Shown: positions 9,406-18,428 of the stretch, in pieces
How positions within the stretch are numbered: the stretch's first letter is position 1
Layout: each line of letters opens with the position of its first letter
Source of the DNA: Haloarchaeobius sp. FL176
Lineage (GTDB): Archaea > Halobacteriota > Halobacteria > Halobacteriales > Natrialbaceae
DNA length: 64,000 bases
Assembly: GCF_024609245.1 (NCBI RefSeq)
Contig: NZ_JANJYH010000012.1
Location: 1-64,000, forward strand
Reading direction: 5' to 3'
Made by a program: the position numbers and the translations under genes
The notes under the pieces: model-generated
What the model saw: the letters and a program-made list of their open reading frames with translations, nothing else
What the model was told of the DNA's origin: nothing
Databases searched by the model: none

Positions 9406-9765
9406 ATGGCCAGACAGGGTGACGCGGACGGGGAGCCCTTCCGTGTCCGGCTCGAGTCCGCGGACGAGTTCTACCAGCGCATCGACGGGGGGACCGCCGA
9501 CGCGCTCAGCGTCCGGAGCGAGGCCGAGCTTGCGCGGCTGTTCGCCCCCGCGAACGTGCGACTCCTCAGGGAGCTCGGGACTGACGAACCGACAACGGTT
9601 GCGGACCTCGCGAGCATGCTCGACCGCGACGAGGACGAGGTCGCCGACGCGCTGAACGTGCTCGAGCGGTTCGGGCTGGTCCGGGTCGACCCCGACGAGA
9701 ACGGGTGCGTCGAGCGGGCGGCAGTGCGGTACGACAGCGTCGAGATCTCGATTCCACTGGAGTGA
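9406..9765 (+). CDS. Winged-helix transcriptional regulator (ArsR-like)
   Basis: 119 aa from ATG 9406. The central part (residues about 45-100) is a compact winged helix: NVRLLRELGTDEPTTVADLA, then a recognition helix region DEDEVADALNVLERFGLVRV. The N-terminal 40 residues are acidic and the C-terminus is a beta strand (SVEISIPLE). This resembles predicted haloarchaeal transcriptional regulators. It precedes the convergent thiamine-type ABC operon by 33 bases. Its target is unknown. Confidence 0.75.
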   Translation: MARQGDADGEPFRVRLESADEFYQRIDGGTADALSVRSEAELARLFAPANVRLLRELGTDEPTTVADLASMLDRDEDEVADALNVLERFGLVRVDPDENGCVERAAVRYDSVEISIPLE

Positions 9766-9798
9766 GCACCGTGCTTGGAGCCGGTTCGTCGAGCCTTC

Positions 9799-10821
9799 CT
9801 ACAGCAGTTGCCCGTCGTCGGATGCGAACCCGAGCGTCACCTCGGCACCGCGCTCGGGCACCGCGCTGTCGGTGCGCCAGACGACCGTCCGGTCGTTCCA
9901 GTCGCAGTGGACCCGGGTCGCCTCGCCGAGGAACTCGGACTGCTCGACGGTGACGGCGAAGCGATTCTCGGCGGCGTCCCGCCGGAGGTGCTCCGGACGC
10001 ACGCAGAGGGTGGCGTGGCCGCCGGTGTCCGGACCGGCCGCATCGAGGCCCTCGACGGTGAACGTGGAGCCGTCGACGCGGACGCCGCCGTCGACCCGCT
10101 CGCCGTCGAACAGGTTGTTCTCGCCGACGAACGAGGCGACGAACCGGCTCGCCGGCTCGCGGTACACCTCGCGGGGGGTGCCGACCTGTTCGACGCGGCC
10201 GTCGTGCATGACGGCGACGCGGTCGGAGACGGCGAGCGCCTCCTCCTGGTCGTGGGTGACGTAGACGGTCGTGATGCCGAGCTCGGTCTGGATGCGTCTC
10301 ACCTCGCGCCGGAGCTCCTCGCGGAGGCGGGCGTCGAGCGCGCTCATCGGCTCGTCGAGGAGGAGTACGTCGGGTTCGGGGGCGAGCGCGCGGGCGAGCG
10401 AGACGCGCTGCTGCTGGCCACCCGACAGCTCGGTCGGGTCGCGGTCGCCGAAGCCTTCGAGGTCGACGAGCGAGAGGAGTTCGGCGACGCGCGCCTCGGG
10501 GTCGTCGACGGCGTGGAACCGCAGCCCGTAGCCGACGTTCTCGGCGACGCTCATGTGCGGGAACAGCGCGTAGTTCTGGAAGACGACGCCCACGTCGCGC
10601 TCCTCCGGCGGGACGCCGGTCATCTCCCGGCCGGCGAAGCTGAGCTCGCCGGCGTCGGGCGTCTCGAAGCCCGCGATGCTTCGCAGGGTCGTGGTCTTCC
10701 CGCAGCCGGAGGGACCGACGAGGGTGAAGAACTCGCCGTCCGCCACGTCGAGGTGGACGTCCGAGAGCGCGACGGCGTCGCCGTAGCTGACGGAGACGCC
10801 GTCGAGAGTGAGCTCAGCCAC
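9799..10821 (-). CDS. ABC transporter ATPase, probable thiamine uptake
   Basis: 340 aa. Walker A GPSGCGKTT, signature LSGGQQQR, Walker B VLLLDEP, switch His (VTHDQEEAL), then a C-terminal TOBE-like regulatory domain of about 100 residues, which makes it longer than bacterial ThiQ. GTG 10821 is chosen because GGAGG lies 7 bases upstream. The alternative GTG at 10836 would add five residues. It overlaps the end of the permease gene by 8 bases. It energises the thiBP system, and the substrate is inferred from the binding protein. Confidence 0.9.
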   Translation of the reverse strand: MAELTLDGVSVSYGDAVALSDVHLDVADGEFFTLVGPSGCGKTTTLRSIAGFETPDAGELSFAGREMTGVPPEERDVGVVFQNYALFPHMSVAENVGYGLRFHAVDDPEARVAELLSLVDLEGFGDRDPTELSGGQQQRVSLARALAPEPDVLLLDEPMSALDARLREELRREVRRIQTELGITTVYVTHDQEEALAVSDRVAVMHDGRVEQVGTPREVYREPASRFVASFVGENNLFDGERVDGGVRVDGSTFTVEGLDAAGPDTGGHATLCVRPEHLRRDAAENRFAVTVEQSEFLGEATRVHCDWNDRTVVWRTDSAVPERGAEVTLGFASDDGQLL

Positions 10822-12700
10822 GCTCGACCCTCCCACCGAGGCGGTCGACCACGACGAAGCTGACGGCGGTGACGACGAGCAGTACCGTGCCCATGGCCAT
10901 CGCGGGCCCGAAGCGACGGCCGAGGTAGCGCTCGACGGCGACGGGCATCGTGTAGGTCACTGTGTCGCCAGCGACGTCGCTCGCCAAAATCACCGTCGAA
11001 TCGAACTCGCCGATGCTGATGGCGAACGCGAACGCGGCCCCGGCGACGAGGCCGGTCGCGGCCAGCCGGAGTTCGACGTCGAGGAACGCCCGCACCCGGC
11101 TCGCGCCGAGGCTCCGTGCGGACTCGACGAGGCGGGGGTCGACGCCGGCGAGCTGTGGCGCGACGTTGCGCACGACGAACGGGTAGGCGGCGACGGCGTG
11201 GGCGGCGACGATGGCGACCCCGCCCGCGATGACGAACCGCCAGCCCCCCGGGAGCGAGATGCCGAAGACGAGCCCGCGGAGCAGGCCGATGCCGAACACG
11301 ATACCCGAGACGGCAAAGGGGAGCATCGTCGCCGTCTCGAGCAGCGAGCGCCAGCGTCCTTCGCCGGTGCTGGCCACGGAGACGACGAGGCCCATCGGGA
11401 CGGCGACGGCGACCGTCGCGACGCCGAACAGGAGCGAGTTCCGGATGGCCGGCAGGGGCTTGGTCTGGAAGCTCGCACCTGCTGCCTGCCGCTGCACCAG
11501 GAACTCGTAGTGTCGGAGCGTGAGGCCGCTGCCGTCGGTGAGCCCCTCCAGCACCATCGCCCCGAGCGGGCCGACGAACAGGACGAACACGACCACCGCG
11601 TAGCCCGCGATGGCGAGCCGGCGGGCGTCGAGCGCCCGGACGACACGGCTGCGCGCGAGCCAGGAGGCGGCGGCGTCGCTCGCACGGCCGAACAGCGGCT
11701 CGCGTGGTGGCCCCTCGCCGGGGCTCGTGGAGCGCTGGGCCGACTCGTAACGCAGGTAGGCGTACGTCACGCCGAGCGAGATGGCCGTCTCCAGCACGGC
11801 GAGCGTCGCGGCCTCCTCGAACGCGAGGACCTCCGTGAGCTGGTAGTACACCCAGACCTCGACCGTCGCCAGTTCGAGACCGCCGATGGCGAGGACGATG
11901 GGGAACGTGAGGAAGGTAAAGAGGAACGTCAGGAGCGCACCGGTCGCGATGGCCGGCGTTAGCTGCGGGAGCACCACGTCGCGGAACGCGCGCCGACGGC
12001 TCGCACCGAGGCTCCGGGCGGTCTCGACGGCCCGGTAGTCGACGGACTCCCACGCCGCCGTCGCGACCCGGGTGACCAGCGGCGCGTTGTAGAACGCGTG
12101 GGCGAGAACCACGACGAACAGCGGGTTCGTCTCGATGAGTCGCTGCGGTCCGAGCCCGACGAGGGCGAGCACGTCGTTCAGCAGGCCGGCCTGCCCGAAC
12201 GCTGCGTAGAAGCCGCTCGCGACCATGATACCCGGGAGGACGAAGGGGACGATGGTCAGCGAGCGGAGGGTGCGCCGCCCGCGGAACTCGTAGTTCGCGA
12301 GGATGTACGCGCCGGGCAGGCCGATGGCGACGCTGGCGAGCGTCGACAGCAGGGCCTGGTAGGCGGTGAACCCGAACAGCCCCTTGCTGAGCGGCGGGGT
12401 GTCCACGCCGTCCGGACCGACCGAGACGCCAGCGAACCACGCGAACACGTTGTCGAGGTGGGTACCGACGGCGAACGGCCGGGCGAACAGCTCCGCGAGG
12501 ACGCCGGTGTAGAACGGGTCCGTGAGGGTGCTCGCGAAGGAGTCAAACGGTCTGGCACCCCCGAACGCCTCTACGAACACCGTTCCGACCGGGAAGTACA
12601 GCACGAGCAGGAGGACGACCGCGGTCACGGCGGTGACCGCGACGGCGATGCTGCGGAGTGTGCGGTCCGCGGACAGCCCGGGCCACTCGCGCCGGCTCAT
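10814..12700 (-). CDS. thiP: ABC transporter permease, fused double permease (ThiP type)
   Basis: 628 aa from ATG 12700. Two homologous binding-protein-dependent permease domains are fused, each with about six helices and its own EAA loop (around SLGASRRRAFRDVVLPQL and SLGASRVRAFLDVELRLA). This two-in-one layout is typical of ThiP and of iron-type permeases. It lies 25 bases downstream of the binding-protein gene and overlaps the ATPase gene, so the three are one operon. The substrate call rests on ThiB. Confidence 0.9.
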   Translation of the reverse strand: MSRREWPGLSADRTLRSIAVAVTAVTAVVLLLVLYFPVGTVFVEAFGGARPFDSFASTLTDPFYTGVLAELFARPFAVGTHLDNVFAWFAGVSVGPDGVDTPPLSKGLFGFTAYQALLSTLASVAIGLPGAYILANYEFRGRRTLRSLTIVPFVLPGIMVASGFYAAFGQAGLLNDVLALVGLGPQRLIETNPLFVVVLAHAFYNAPLVTRVATAAWESVDYRAVETARSLGASRRRAFRDVVLPQLTPAIATGALLTFLFTFLTFPIVLAIGGLELATVEVWVYYQLTEVLAFEEAATLAVLETAISLGVTYAYLRYESAQRSTSPGEGPPREPLFGRASDAAASWLARSRVVRALDARRLAIAGYAVVVFVLFVGPLGAMVLEGLTDGSGLTLRHYEFLVQRQAAGASFQTKPLPAIRNSLLFGVATVAVAVPMGLVVSVASTGEGRWRSLLETATMLPFAVSGIVFGIGLLRGLVFGISLPGGWRFVIAGGVAIVAAHAVAAYPFVVRNVAPQLAGVDPRLVESARSLGASRVRAFLDVELRLAATGLVAGAAFAFAISIGEFDSTVILASDVAGDTVTYTMPVAVERYLGRRFGPAMAMGTVLLVVTAVSFVVVDRLGGRVERG

Positions 12701-12725
12701 TGCTACCCGAACTCGCCCCCTCGAG

Positions 12726-13808
12726 TTAGTTGCTCGCGATGGTGCGTGCCCACTCGTCAACCCACCCCGAGAGGTTGCCCTCGAGCGCCTCGTAATCGAA
12801 GGAGACGGCCTCTGGCGGGCGGTGGGCGTACTGGGCGAACGAGTCGTCGAGGTCGACCTGGTCCTCGGTCACGGCGGGGAACTGGACGTTCCGGACCGCG
12901 ATCTCGGTCTGGGTCTCGCCGCGGAGCATGAAGTCGAAGAAGTCCGTGGCGAGGTCGACGTTCCCGGAGTCCTCGACGACGGCCATCCCCTCGGGGTTGG
13001 CGTAGCCCTGGTCCTCGAGGAAGCCGATCTGGTGCCGATTCATCGGGAGGTCGTCCTCGTTGGCGAACACCTGGTCGGTCGAGTAGGAGACGACCATCGG
13101 TCGCTCGGACTCCAGGTACGCGCTGTAGGCGTCCCACCAGCTTCCGAGGATGCGCACGTCGTTCGCCTGGAGGTCGCGCCAGTAGTCGAGGTAACCGTCA
13201 GTGCCGAACTCGTTGATGGTCCAGAGGAGGAAGGCCTGCCCCGAGTCCGCGCTCTGGGCGTTCTGTGCGAGGAGCGTGCCCTCGTATGCCGGGCTGGTCA
13301 GGTCGTCGAACGTCGCCGGCTCGTCGACCGCGTCCTCGTCGTAGACGAGACTGATGTAGCCGGTGTCGTACGGGAGGACGCGGCTCTTGGGGTCACCGAA
13401 CTCCAGCTCGGGGCGGAGGTGTTCGGCGTTCGCGACGAAGTCGCGGTCGAGCTCGCGGAACAGCCGCGTGTCGTCGCCGAGCGTGGCGTCGATGGTCACG
13501 AGGTCGTCGACGTTCAGTCCGACGTAGACGTCGGCCTCGACCGGCGCGCCCTGTTGCTTCCGCTGGACGTAGTTCGTGACGCCGTTCTCGGGCGTCACGT
13601 ACTCGACGGTCACGTCGTCGTACTCCGACTCGAAGTTCTCCTTGATCCACGCACCGGGACTGGACGACGGCGAGTCGACGAACGACTCGTACGTCGCGAC
13701 CGTCAGTGTGCCACTCGGCTCCCCGCCACCACCGCCCTGGGTCAGGCAGCCCGCGAGCGCGAGTGCGCCCGCCGACCCCGCACCACTCAGGAACGCTCTG
13801 CGTCTCAT
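12726..13808 (-). CDS. thiB: Thiamine-type ABC transporter substrate-binding lipoprotein
   Basis: 360 aa from ATG 13808. The N-terminus MRRRAFLSGAGSAGALALAGC is a lipoprotein signal with Cys21. The mature protein follows the bacterial ThiB pattern: LTVATYESF at the start, then NGVTNYVQRKQQG, ADVYVGLN, LPYDTGYISLVYDE, GSWWDAYSAYL and MVVSYSTDQ. It should capture thiamine or its phosphates outside the cell and hand them to ThiP. An upstream extension in the same frame is untranslated leader. The family also contains iron-binding members, but the motifs favour thiamine. Confidence 0.88.
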   Translation of the reverse strand: MRRRAFLSGAGSAGALALAGCLTQGGGGGEPSGTLTVATYESFVDSPSSSPGAWIKENFESEYDDVTVEYVTPENGVTNYVQRKQQGAPVEADVYVGLNVDDLVTIDATLGDDTRLFRELDRDFVANAEHLRPELEFGDPKSRVLPYDTGYISLVYDEDAVDEPATFDDLTSPAYEGTLLAQNAQSADSGQAFLLWTINEFGTDGYLDYWRDLQANDVRILGSWWDAYSAYLESERPMVVSYSTDQVFANEDDLPMNRHQIGFLEDQGYANPEGMAVVEDSGNVDLATDFFDFMLRGETQTEIAVRNVQFPAVTEDQVDLDDSFAQYAHRPPEAVSFDYEALEGNLSGWVDEWARTIASN

Positions 13809-13876
13809 TAGCGGGTGATTGCACTCGGTGGTACAAAAAGAGCGTGATGTGGCCGTACGGGCTCTCGTGCGATGGT

Positions 13877-13909
13877 TCCCGGTGGGCGGCACGGCGTCCC
13901 GGTGGGCGG
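13877..13909 (+). promoter_or_regulatory. Direct repeats before the AI-2E-family gene
   Basis: TCCCGGTGGGCGG occurs at 13877-13889 and again at 13897-13909. The 20-base period places both on the same face of the helix. They sit directly upstream of a TATA-like GTATTTTT (13911-13918) and about 37 bases before the ATG at 13946. This is a plausible activator or repressor site. The regulator is unknown, and thiB lies divergently on the other side. Confidence 0.4.
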
Positions 13910-13945
13910 AGTATTTTTCTACCCCCGGGATGACGTAGTGAACCG

Positions 13946-15130
13946 ATGGAGTTGAACCGCCGTTTCGGACTCGCACTGGTGGTGGCCGTCGTCGGCGCCC
14001 TCACCTGGAGTGTCATCTCGGCCGTGTTCGGAACGGTGTTCTTCGCGTTGACGGTCGCGAGCGTCGTGCTCCCGCTCCAGAAGCGGCTCGAGGCCCGCGG
14101 CATCCCCGCGTACTGGTCGGCGGTCGTCACCACCGGTGCAACTTTCGTCGGTGGTCTTCTGGTGTTTTCACCACTGTTCGTGGTCGCGTACGTCCGCCGA
14201 GAGCAGCTGTTCGGGCTCGTCGAGACGCTCCCGGAGACGTTCTCCGTGACGGCACTGGGGACGACGTACGAGCTCTCGCTCGAGGAAGCTCAGTCGATGG
14301 CACTGGACTTCATGACGGTGCTGCTGGAGGACGCGGCGCGGGCCGCACCGGACCTCAGCCTGAAGGTGCTCGTGTTCGTGATGGTGCTCTTTGGCTTCCT
14401 CATCGGCCAGGGCCACGCGTACCGGACCGCACTCGGGGTCGTCCCCGTCGAGTACCGGGACGCGGTGCGGGCGCTCCACGAGCGGACGAAGGACACGCTA
14501 CAGGCGATCTACCTGCTACAGATCGCCACCGCGGTCGGGACGTTCGCGATGGCGCTCCCCACGTTCTGGCTGCTCGGCTACGACTTCCCCGTCACGATGG
14601 CGGTCATCGCGGGCGTCCTCCAGTTCCTGCCGGTCATCGGGCCGAGCCTGCTCATCGGCGCGGCCGCGCTGTACCACGTGAGCAGCGGCGACGTGAACGC
14701 CGCCATCCTCATCGTCGTGGTCGGTGGCGTCGTCATCGCGTACCTGCCCGACGCGATCATCCGTCCGCGGCTGGCGGCGATGACAGCCGACATGCCGGGC
14801 AGTCTCTACTTCGTCGGCTTCGTCGGTGGCCTGCTCACGGTCGGCCCGGTCGGGGTCATCATGGGGCCGCTGGCGGTCGCGCTGTTCACGGAGAGCGTGG
14901 CGTTGCTCTCCGACGAGGTGCCGGAGGTTCCAATCCCCGACGAGGTGCCGGAGGTTCCAATCCCCGACGACGCGGTAGCGGAACCCGACGGGGTGTCGGA
15001 CGACGGTTCCGAGGGCGGGGGGACGGATGCCGGGGGGCCGCCGCCGGATGTCGACGGTACCAACACCGACGGCGGGACGGACGTACCCGAACCGGAACAG
15101 GACGCTGACCGCGACGAGGACGACGTTTAG
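13946..15130 (+). CDS. AI-2E family transporter
   Basis: 394 aa. About seven transmembrane helices between residues 8 and 325, with the family's central helical region and the signature PVIGPSLLIGAAALY and VGPVGVIMGPLAVALF. The family exports small molecules, including AI-2 in E. coli, and in some species Na+. The substrate here is unknown. The last 70 residues are an acidic, Gly/Asp-rich cytoplasmic tail containing an exact 9-residue duplication (DEVPEVPIP twice). The stop overlaps the convergent rhodanese stop in the tetramer TTAG. Confidence 0.87.
   Translation: MELNRRFGLALVVAVVGALTWSVISAVFGTVFFALTVASVVLPLQKRLEARGIPAYWSAVVTTGATFVGGLLVFSPLFVVAYVRREQLFGLVETLPETFSVTALGTTYELSLEEAQSMALDFMTVLLEDAARAAPDLSLKVLVFVMVLFGFLIGQGHAYRTALGVVPVEYRDAVRALHERTKDTLQAIYLLQIATAVGTFAMALPTFWLLGYDFPVTMAVIAGVLQFLPVIGPSLLIGAAALYHVSSGDVNAAILIVVVGGVVIAYLPDAIIRPRLAAMTADMPGSLYFVGFVGGLLTVGPVGVIMGPLAVALFTESVALLSDEVPEVPIPDEVPEVPIPDDAVAEPDGVSDDGSEGGGTDAGGPPPDVDGTNTDGGTDVPEPEQDADRDEDDV
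14911..14964 (+). repeat. Two perfect 27-bp tandem repeats inside the AI-2E gene
   Basis: Bases 14911-14937 and 14938-14964 are identical and in frame, duplicating DEVPEVPIP just after the last helix. The perfect identity suggests a recent slippage event in a flexible linker. Confidence 0.9.
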
Positions 15131-15906
15131 GCGGTCTCCAGCGGGCCGTCGATGGCCTTCCACTCGGTGAGGCTCCCCTCGAAGAAAGAGACGTTCTCGT
15201 AGCCGAGGTGGTCGAGGACGACGTAGGTGTGGCTGATGCGTCGGGCGGTGTTGCAGTAGAGGACGACCCGACGCTCGGGCGTGATGCCGCGGGATTCGAG
15301 TAGCTCCCTGAGCTCGGCTTCGGGTTTCAGGCCGCGGGTCTCCTCGTCGACGAACTCGCGCCAGTCGAGCAGCCGTGCGCCGGGGATGTGGCCCTCCTCG
15401 TACTCCCAGTCCTCGCGGGTGTCGACGAGGACCGCGTCGGTGTCGAGCGCGGCGCGGACGTCCTCCGCGTCGACGAGCGGCCAGTCCTCGTCGAACTGGC
15501 CCTCGTACTCGGTCGGCTCGACCTCGGGCGCGCCGCTCTCGGTCTCGTGGGCGAGCCGCCAGGCGGAGAAGTCGCCGTCGAGGAGATGGACGTCCGCGTG
15601 CCCGTACGCGAGCGCCGTGACGACGAACCGCGCGGCGAAGACGCCGTGGGTGTCGTCGTAGGCGACGAGCGTGTCGTCGTTCGCGACGCCGGCAGCCGAG
15701 AGGACGGCGTTCCACTCGTCGACGCCCGGCAGGGTGCCGGGTGCGTCGCTGTCCTCGTCCCGGAACGAGTCGAACGGTACCGAGACCGCGCCGGGGATGT
15801 GGCCGATGCCCTCGTACTCCCAGGCGTCACGCACGTCCACGACCCGTGCCGTGTCCAGTTCCTCGGCGAGCCACTCCGGGGAGACCACCCGTGGCGCGTC
15901 TGTCAT
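15127..15906 (-). CDS. Two-domain rhodanese (thiosulfate/3-mercaptopyruvate sulfurtransferase)
   Basis: 259 aa. Two rhodanese domains, residues about 8-115 (inactive, no Cys in the loop) and 140-255 (active). The catalytic loop CNTARR follows VVLYC, and CH2-type motifs (VVDVRDAWEYEGIGHIPGA, LVDTREDWEYEEGHIPGA) are present in both. It moves sulfane sulfur between donor and acceptor thiols in the cytoplasm. A second rhodanese gene is transcribed divergently 276 bases away. The paralogs differ in active loop (CNTARR versus CRIGER), so they probably use different partners. Confidence 0.92.
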   Translation of the reverse strand: MTDAPRVVSPEWLAEELDTARVVDVRDAWEYEGIGHIPGAVSVPFDSFRDEDSDAPGTLPGVDEWNAVLSAAGVANDDTLVAYDDTHGVFAARFVVTALAYGHADVHLLDGDFSAWRLAHETESGAPEVEPTEYEGQFDEDWPLVDAEDVRAALDTDAVLVDTREDWEYEEGHIPGARLLDWREFVDEETRGLKPEAELRELLESRGITPERRVVLYCNTARRISHTYVVLDHLGYENVSFFEGSLTEWKAIDGPLETA

Positions 15907-16182
15907 GAGGGGCCGTACGTCGCGGGCGGGTTAAGCACCCACGATGCCGGCGGAACTCCCGTCTCGTAGAGCGCGGCAACCGTTGCCGATTGTTGGCCCG
16001 CGAACAAATATTCGAAAACGGATAGTTCGGCCGTCGACCGCAGCCGTGGGGCCGCCCGTGCGTCGCCGACTCACGACCGAAGCCGGCCCAATCACCGGTG
16101 ATTCTCTCCGCTTCGGCCGATGACCGGCGGGCGATGCCGGTGTGGAACAGGAATATACCCCTGTAGCGATAACTACGGGTGT

Positions 16183-17046
16183 ATGACTGACTACGCGAAA
16201 GACGTACTCGTCTCGGCCGACTGGGTCGAGGACAACCTCGAGGAGTTCCAGAGCGACGACCCCGCACACCGCCTCGTGGAGGTCGACGTCGACACCGAGG
16301 CCTACGACGAGGGCCACGCGCCCGGCGCCATCGGCTTCAACTGGGAGACACAGCTCCAGGACCAGACCACCCGCGACATCCTCACGAAGGCGGACTTCGA
16401 GGAGCTGCTCGGGAGCCACGGCATCACCGAGGACTCCACGGTCGTCCTCTACGGCGACAACTCGAACTGGTTCGCGGCGTACACGTACTGGCAGTTCAAG
16501 TACTACGGCCACGACGACGTGAAGCTCATGGACGGCGGCCGCGACTACTGGCTCGAGCACGACTACCCGCTCACGACGGACGTGCCCGAGTTCGACGCCG
16601 TCGACTACACCGCAAGCGGCCCGCGCGAGAGCATCCGCGCGTACCGCGAGGACGTCGAGAACGCCATCGAGCGTGGCGTTCCCCTCGTCGACGTGCGCTC
16701 GCCCGAGGAGTTCAAGGGCGAGATCCTCGCGCCCCCTGGACTGCAGGAGACCGCCCAGCGCGGCGGCCACATCCCCGGCGCCCAGAACATCTCTTGGGCG
16801 TCGGTGACGAACGACGACGGCACGTTCAAGACCGCCGACGAGATCGGCGAGCTGTACGCCGACAAGGGCATCGACGGCGACTCCACGACCGTCGCCTACT
16901 GCCGCATCGGCGAGCGCTCCTCGGTCGCCTGGTTCGCGCTCCACGAGCTGCTCGGCTACGACGACACCATCAACTACGACGGCTCCTGGACCGAGTGGGG
17001 TAACCTCGTCGGCGCACCCATCGAGACGGGCGAAGCCGACGACTGA
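16183..17046 (+). CDS. Two-domain rhodanese (thiosulfate sulfurtransferase)
   Basis: 287 aa from ATG 16183. The N-terminal domain lacks the catalytic Cys (VVLYGDNSNW). The C-terminal domain carries the active loop CRIGERSS, typical of archaeal and bacterial thiosulfate sulfurtransferases. The intergenic leader contains an imperfect inverted repeat (ACCCCTGTAG, CTACGGGT) at about 16157-16180 between a TATA-like GAATATA and the ATG, a possible operator. It is divergent from the other rhodanese and followed by a hairpin. Confidence 0.92.
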   Translation: MTDYAKDVLVSADWVEDNLEEFQSDDPAHRLVEVDVDTEAYDEGHAPGAIGFNWETQLQDQTTRDILTKADFEELLGSHGITEDSTVVLYGDNSNWFAAYTYWQFKYYGHDDVKLMDGGRDYWLEHDYPLTTDVPEFDAVDYTASGPRESIRAYREDVENAIERGVPLVDVRSPEEFKGEILAPPGLQETAQRGGHIPGAQNISWASVTNDDGTFKTADEIGELYADKGIDGDSTTVAYCRIGERSSVAWFALHELLGYDDTINYDGSWTEWGNLVGAPIETGEADD

Positions 17047-17048
17047 CG

Positions 17049-17075
17049 GGAGACGCGAGCGAAGCGAGCGTCTCC
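17049..17075 (+). terminator. Stem-loop after the rhodanese gene
   Basis: GGAGACGC and GCGTCTCC form a perfect 8-bp stem with an 11-base loop starting 3 bases after the stop. There is no following T-tract, so it may be an RNA 3' stabiliser rather than an intrinsic terminator. Confidence 0.35.
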
Positions 17076-17206
17076 GGACGAGCAAGCGGGGAGTAGAGTA
17101 ATCGGCTCCCCAACGCCACAGCGACTCCAGCGATACCCATTCTTCGACGACGAGTTCTTGACAGCGGGCAGTAACTTTATCGCCCCAACGGGTGTTGTCG
17201 GGGGAC

Positions 17207-18403
17207 ATGAAGGAGGACCTCGACTTCCGACATGCGACGACGATGGGGGTCGTCGTGACGCTGCTGCTGCTCGCGTTGCTACCGACAGCACCCGCCGTTC
17301 CACTGCTGTTCGGGCTGACGGCGGCCGTCGTGCCGATGCTGCTCGCGACGGCCGAACGGAAGCGGTACGCGGTGGCGGGAACGACGTACTGCCTGTTTCT
17401 GGGCCTCGTCCTGGCGGTGGCCGACACCGTCCTCGGGTTAGCCGAAGGCAACACGCTGGTCACCGGACTGCTCCTCTTCGGCGTGGCGAGCCTGCTCGTC
17501 GTCACGCTGAAGGTGGTCGGTCGGCGGCTGGCCCGGCGGACCGTCGGGCTGCTCGTCGGCGAGGAGTACGCCGCGCGGCTGTTCGACGCGATAGCCTCCA
17601 TCGCGGCGCTTGCGGGGCTGGTGTGGACGCTGCTGACCGCCGCGGAGAAGGTGAGCCGATACGCGGGCTTCGGCGTCGGTGGGGCGGCGACGCTCGGGTT
17701 GAGCCTCGTCGGCGTCGAGTACAACGTGACGGTGCCGATGCTCGGCGGGGAGGTAGACGCCGTGCTGTTCCTGTTCGTCGGCTGCATCCTCGCCGGCTTC
17801 TACACGTTCGAGTCGCTGCATACGACCTGGCTCGCCGCGAGGGAGACGGCGAAGAAGGGCGCCGACGCCGGCGGGACGGTGAAGTCGAAGACGGCCTCGG
17901 CGGTGGCCGACCGGCGCGGAGGTAGCTCCGGCGGCAGCGGCGGGGGCTACGACGCCGACATAGAGCAGACCGAGGCCCAGACGAGCCGGCGTGGAGTCGG
18001 CTCCGGCGGTGACGGCGGGAGCCACGACGCCGACACCGCCCGGACCGAGGCACGGACGAGCCGGCGGGACCCGAACCGGGACAGTCGCGGGGAGCGACGG
18101 GGACAGAGCGACCGCAGGAACGGGCGCGATAGTGACGGCGGCGGGAACAGACGCAGCTCGGACGAACGCCGTGACCGTCGCAACTCAGAGGACCGTCGGA
18201 ACCGTCGCAACTCAGACGACCGTCGCAACCGGCGTAACTCCGACGACCGTCGGGATTCCGATGACCGCCGGGACCGGCGCAGTTCCGGGAAGTCCAGGGA
18301 CCGCAGTGACACCGAACGCCGCCGAGACAGGCGTGACCGGAGCCGCCGGCGGCGCGACCGCCGGGACGACGACGAGGAGGAGGACCGCGATGCACGGTCG
18401 TAA
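17207..18403 (+). CDS. Membrane protein with a long Arg/Asp/Ser repeat tail
   Basis: 398 aa from ATG 17207. Residues 10-210 hold about six transmembrane helices. Residues 235-398 are low complexity: first Gly/Ser-rich with a duplicated block (YDADIEQTEAQTSRR then HDADTARTEARTSRR), then a run of near-repeats of the type RRNRRNSDD, ending DDDEEEDRDARS. The tail mixes positive and negative charge like the RS/RD domains of eukaryotic RNA-binding proteins and would be disordered in the cytoplasm. No enzyme motif is visible. No function can be assigned. Confidence 0.75.
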   Translation: MKEDLDFRHATTMGVVVTLLLLALLPTAPAVPLLFGLTAAVVPMLLATAERKRYAVAGTTYCLFLGLVLAVADTVLGLAEGNTLVTGLLLFGVASLLVVTLKVVGRRLARRTVGLLVGEEYAARLFDAIASIAALAGLVWTLLTAAEKVSRYAGFGVGGAATLGLSLVGVEYNVTVPMLGGEVDAVLFLFVGCILAGFYTFESLHTTWLAARETAKKGADAGGTVKSKTASAVADRRGGSSGGSGGGYDADIEQTEAQTSRRGVGSGGDGGSHDADTARTEARTSRRDPNRDSRGERRGQSDRRNGRDSDGGGNRRSSDERRDRRNSEDRRNRRNSDDRRNRRNSDDRRDSDDRRDRRSSGKSRDRSDTERRRDRRDRSRRRRDRRDDDEEEDRDARS

Positions 18404-18428
18404 GTAGTCCCCGTGCGTACGTGCGCCC

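Noticed and set aside
10620-12440. 606-aa Arg/Pro-rich frame over the thiP region
   Set aside because: Composition is typical of a shadow frame. The overlapping ThiP and ATPase frames carry clear family motifs.
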